Shown here: piece by piece, positions 63,301 to 64,000 of the stretch
How the letters are laid out: the number at the start of each line of letters is the position of its first letter
How positions within the stretch are numbered: the stretch's first letter is position 1
The notes under the pieces: model-generated
Told to the model about the DNA's origin: nothing
Databases searched by the model: none
The model's input: only the letters and a program-made list of their open reading frames with translations
Source: Planctomycetaceae bacterium
GTDB lineage: Bacteria > Planctomycetota > Planctomycetia > Planctomycetales > Planctomycetaceae
Length of the DNA stretch: 64,000 nucleotides
Direction: 5' to 3'
NCBI GenBank assembly: GCA_019636285.1
Contig: JAHBXV010000001.1
Span: 272,520-336,519 of the forward strand
Program-made: the position numbers and the translations under genes

Positions 63301-63457
63301 TCAGTTCAGCAGTCGCGCCGTGACAATCCAGGCAGTGAGCCCGCAGGATTGGTCGGATGTCCCGTTCAAAGACAAGCGGACTGGCCGGTTCGGCGAAGAG
63401 AGTGACTTCGGCCTGGGACAGAAGGAAGACAGCGAAAGCGACGGAAAAACCGCGCAT
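60311..63457 (-). CDS. Planctomycete cytochrome/PSD1 protein (PSCyt1-DUF1549-DUF1553)
   Basis: The 1048-residue exported protein has a signal peptide (about 1-22), then a PSCyt1-type cytochrome c domain with CLDCHG (C42, C45, H46) and a methionine-rich [11 protein letters not shown] loop as the distal ligand region. PSCyt2 (DUF1549) spans about 165-375 ([26 protein letters not shown]), with [12 protein letters not shown] as a second CxxCH. A charged coiled stretch of about 80 residues is followed by PSD1 (DUF1553, about 560-830; [32 protein letters not shown]). A beta-rich insertion precedes the end. It and the DUF1501 protein form one operon, probably a two-part periplasmic or surface system that handles an oxidisable sugar or sulfated polymer. 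Confidence 0.93.
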   Translation of the reverse strand: [1048 protein letters not shown]

Positions 63458-64000
63458 GGTGGGATCTCGCGAGGCGGGAGGGCGTCAAACCCATCAAAAA
63501 GCAGTGATTGGTTATTATGGGCTGCCGCCTCTCGACAGGCAAGGTCGAGTCGTGGATTGAGAGAGTGGTTGGTGGTTGGCAGGTAGTGGTTGGTGGGAAG
63601 AGAGCGCGCGGAATGGCGCCGCCGCCCGATGGGGCGATGCGTTGGGGGAGATGAAATTGTTGCCAAGGTTCCCCGGCGGAGCGGGGTTTGAAGCCGGTCC
63701 GCCGGAGTTCCTGTTTGGCATCGATCAGGGTTCGCACGGATGTGCGTTGGATCGCCTGACGTCAGACCGCGCGCACCTCGTGCGCCGTTCCCCGGGGAGG
63801 TCATGGACATTCCCAGGGGTTGTGGGCCCTGATCCGGCCCGGGAGAGGATGCTCCGGCGCGGGCGGATGGGCTCCGCTCGCGGGCTAGCTCATTGCGTCC
63901 CCTCGTCCTATCTGCAAGTGGTGCGCGGTTGGTCGATGGTTGACGGCTTATGGTTGATGGTCAAGAGGGGAGGAAGAACGAGAGGGGGATGCGGGGACGG
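63458..64000. other. Gene-free terminal region with GGTTGG-type low-complexity repeats
   Basis: The region beyond the PSD1 start holds no convincing gene; open frames are Arg/Ser-rich and without ribosome sites. Short tandem-like repeats stand out: GGTTGGTGGTTGGCAG and GGTTGGTGGG at 63560-63600, and GGTTGGTCGATGGTTGACGG followed by ATGGTTGATGGTC at 63927-63962. A hairpin CGCACGGATGTGCG lies at 63732-63745. A promoter for the PSD1 operon should be in the first 150 bp. Confidence 0.5.

Noticed and set aside
63301..63810. Minus-strand frame overlapping the start of the PSD1 gene
   Set aside because: Its N-terminal part is the translation of low-complexity GGTTGG repeats and it overlaps the true signal peptide region in another frame.
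1..64000. CRISPR arrays, tRNA/rRNA genes, insertion sequences, prophage genes
   Set aside because: I looked for regular direct repeats with spacers, tRNA cloverleaf/CCA ends, transposase motifs and phage structural genes, and found none. A computed scan (tRNAscan-SE, Infernal) would be decisive.

Overview
The window looks like chromosome of a planctomycete, probably a Planctomycetaceae-type member. The support is the paired DUF1501 / PSCyt1-PSCyt2-PSD1 genes at 58.7-63.5 kb, a ThuA-like protein, two secreted PQQ-type propeller proteins, FHA-domain architectures typical of the phylum, secreted V/Y/T-rich and Cys-rich proteins of unknown function, and high GC. The genus cannot be fixed from sequence reading alone.

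Layout. 0-18 kb: an SRPBCC fragment, a muconate-lactonizing-type enolase-superfamily enzyme, a secreted Kelch protein, peptidase T, an FHA-GAF-PP2C phosphatase, a secreted thioredoxin, a TolC-like lipoprotein divergent from a GAF-HlyD fusion, a PQQ-propeller protein, a V/Y/T-rich secreted protein, a BON protein, and a translationally coupled pair of unknown envelope proteins. 18.9-33 kb: a 1231-residue FHA/coiled-coil membrane protein, an SRPBCC protein, a HisE-like protein, an amidohydrolase-like protein, a LarA-like (DUF2088) protein, a second PQQ propeller, a gamma-glutamylcyclotransferase, LeuB, a Cys-rich exported protein, a cytochrome-c'-like lipoprotein overlapping an S1C protease, and a PabA/TrpG amidotransferase.

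33.4-48.0 kb is a surface-polysaccharide locus. gmd lies on the minus strand; speD and a WbpA-type nucleotide-sugar dehydrogenase lie on the plus strand. They are followed by ten co-directional genes: flippase, methyltransferase, glycosyltransferase, polymerase/ligase, hexapeptide acetyltransferase, two glycosyltransferases, two methyltransferases and a pyruvyltransferase. Seven of these ten, from unrelated families, end in -Ala-Ala, mostly as R/Q-A-A, and are encoded with different codons. I consider this shared C-terminal tag the most unusual feature of the window.

48-64 kb: ThuA-like protein, glycogen synthase, a large methyltransferase, a chromate operon (ChrA, then ChrB split into two genes) with a perfect 18-bp palindrome before ChrA, a maltose-acetyltransferase-like protein, a membrane protein, a tandem universal stress protein, RsmB, and the DUF1501/PSD1 operon. 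The last 0.5 kb has no convincing gene.

Dispersed inverted repeats of three families occupy five of the six convergent gene junctions longer than 100 bp. A different ~75-80 bp repeat with a conserved ACAACCGGTTGT core lies upstream of two unrelated genes. I saw no rRNA, tRNA, CRISPR array, insertion sequence or prophage gene.
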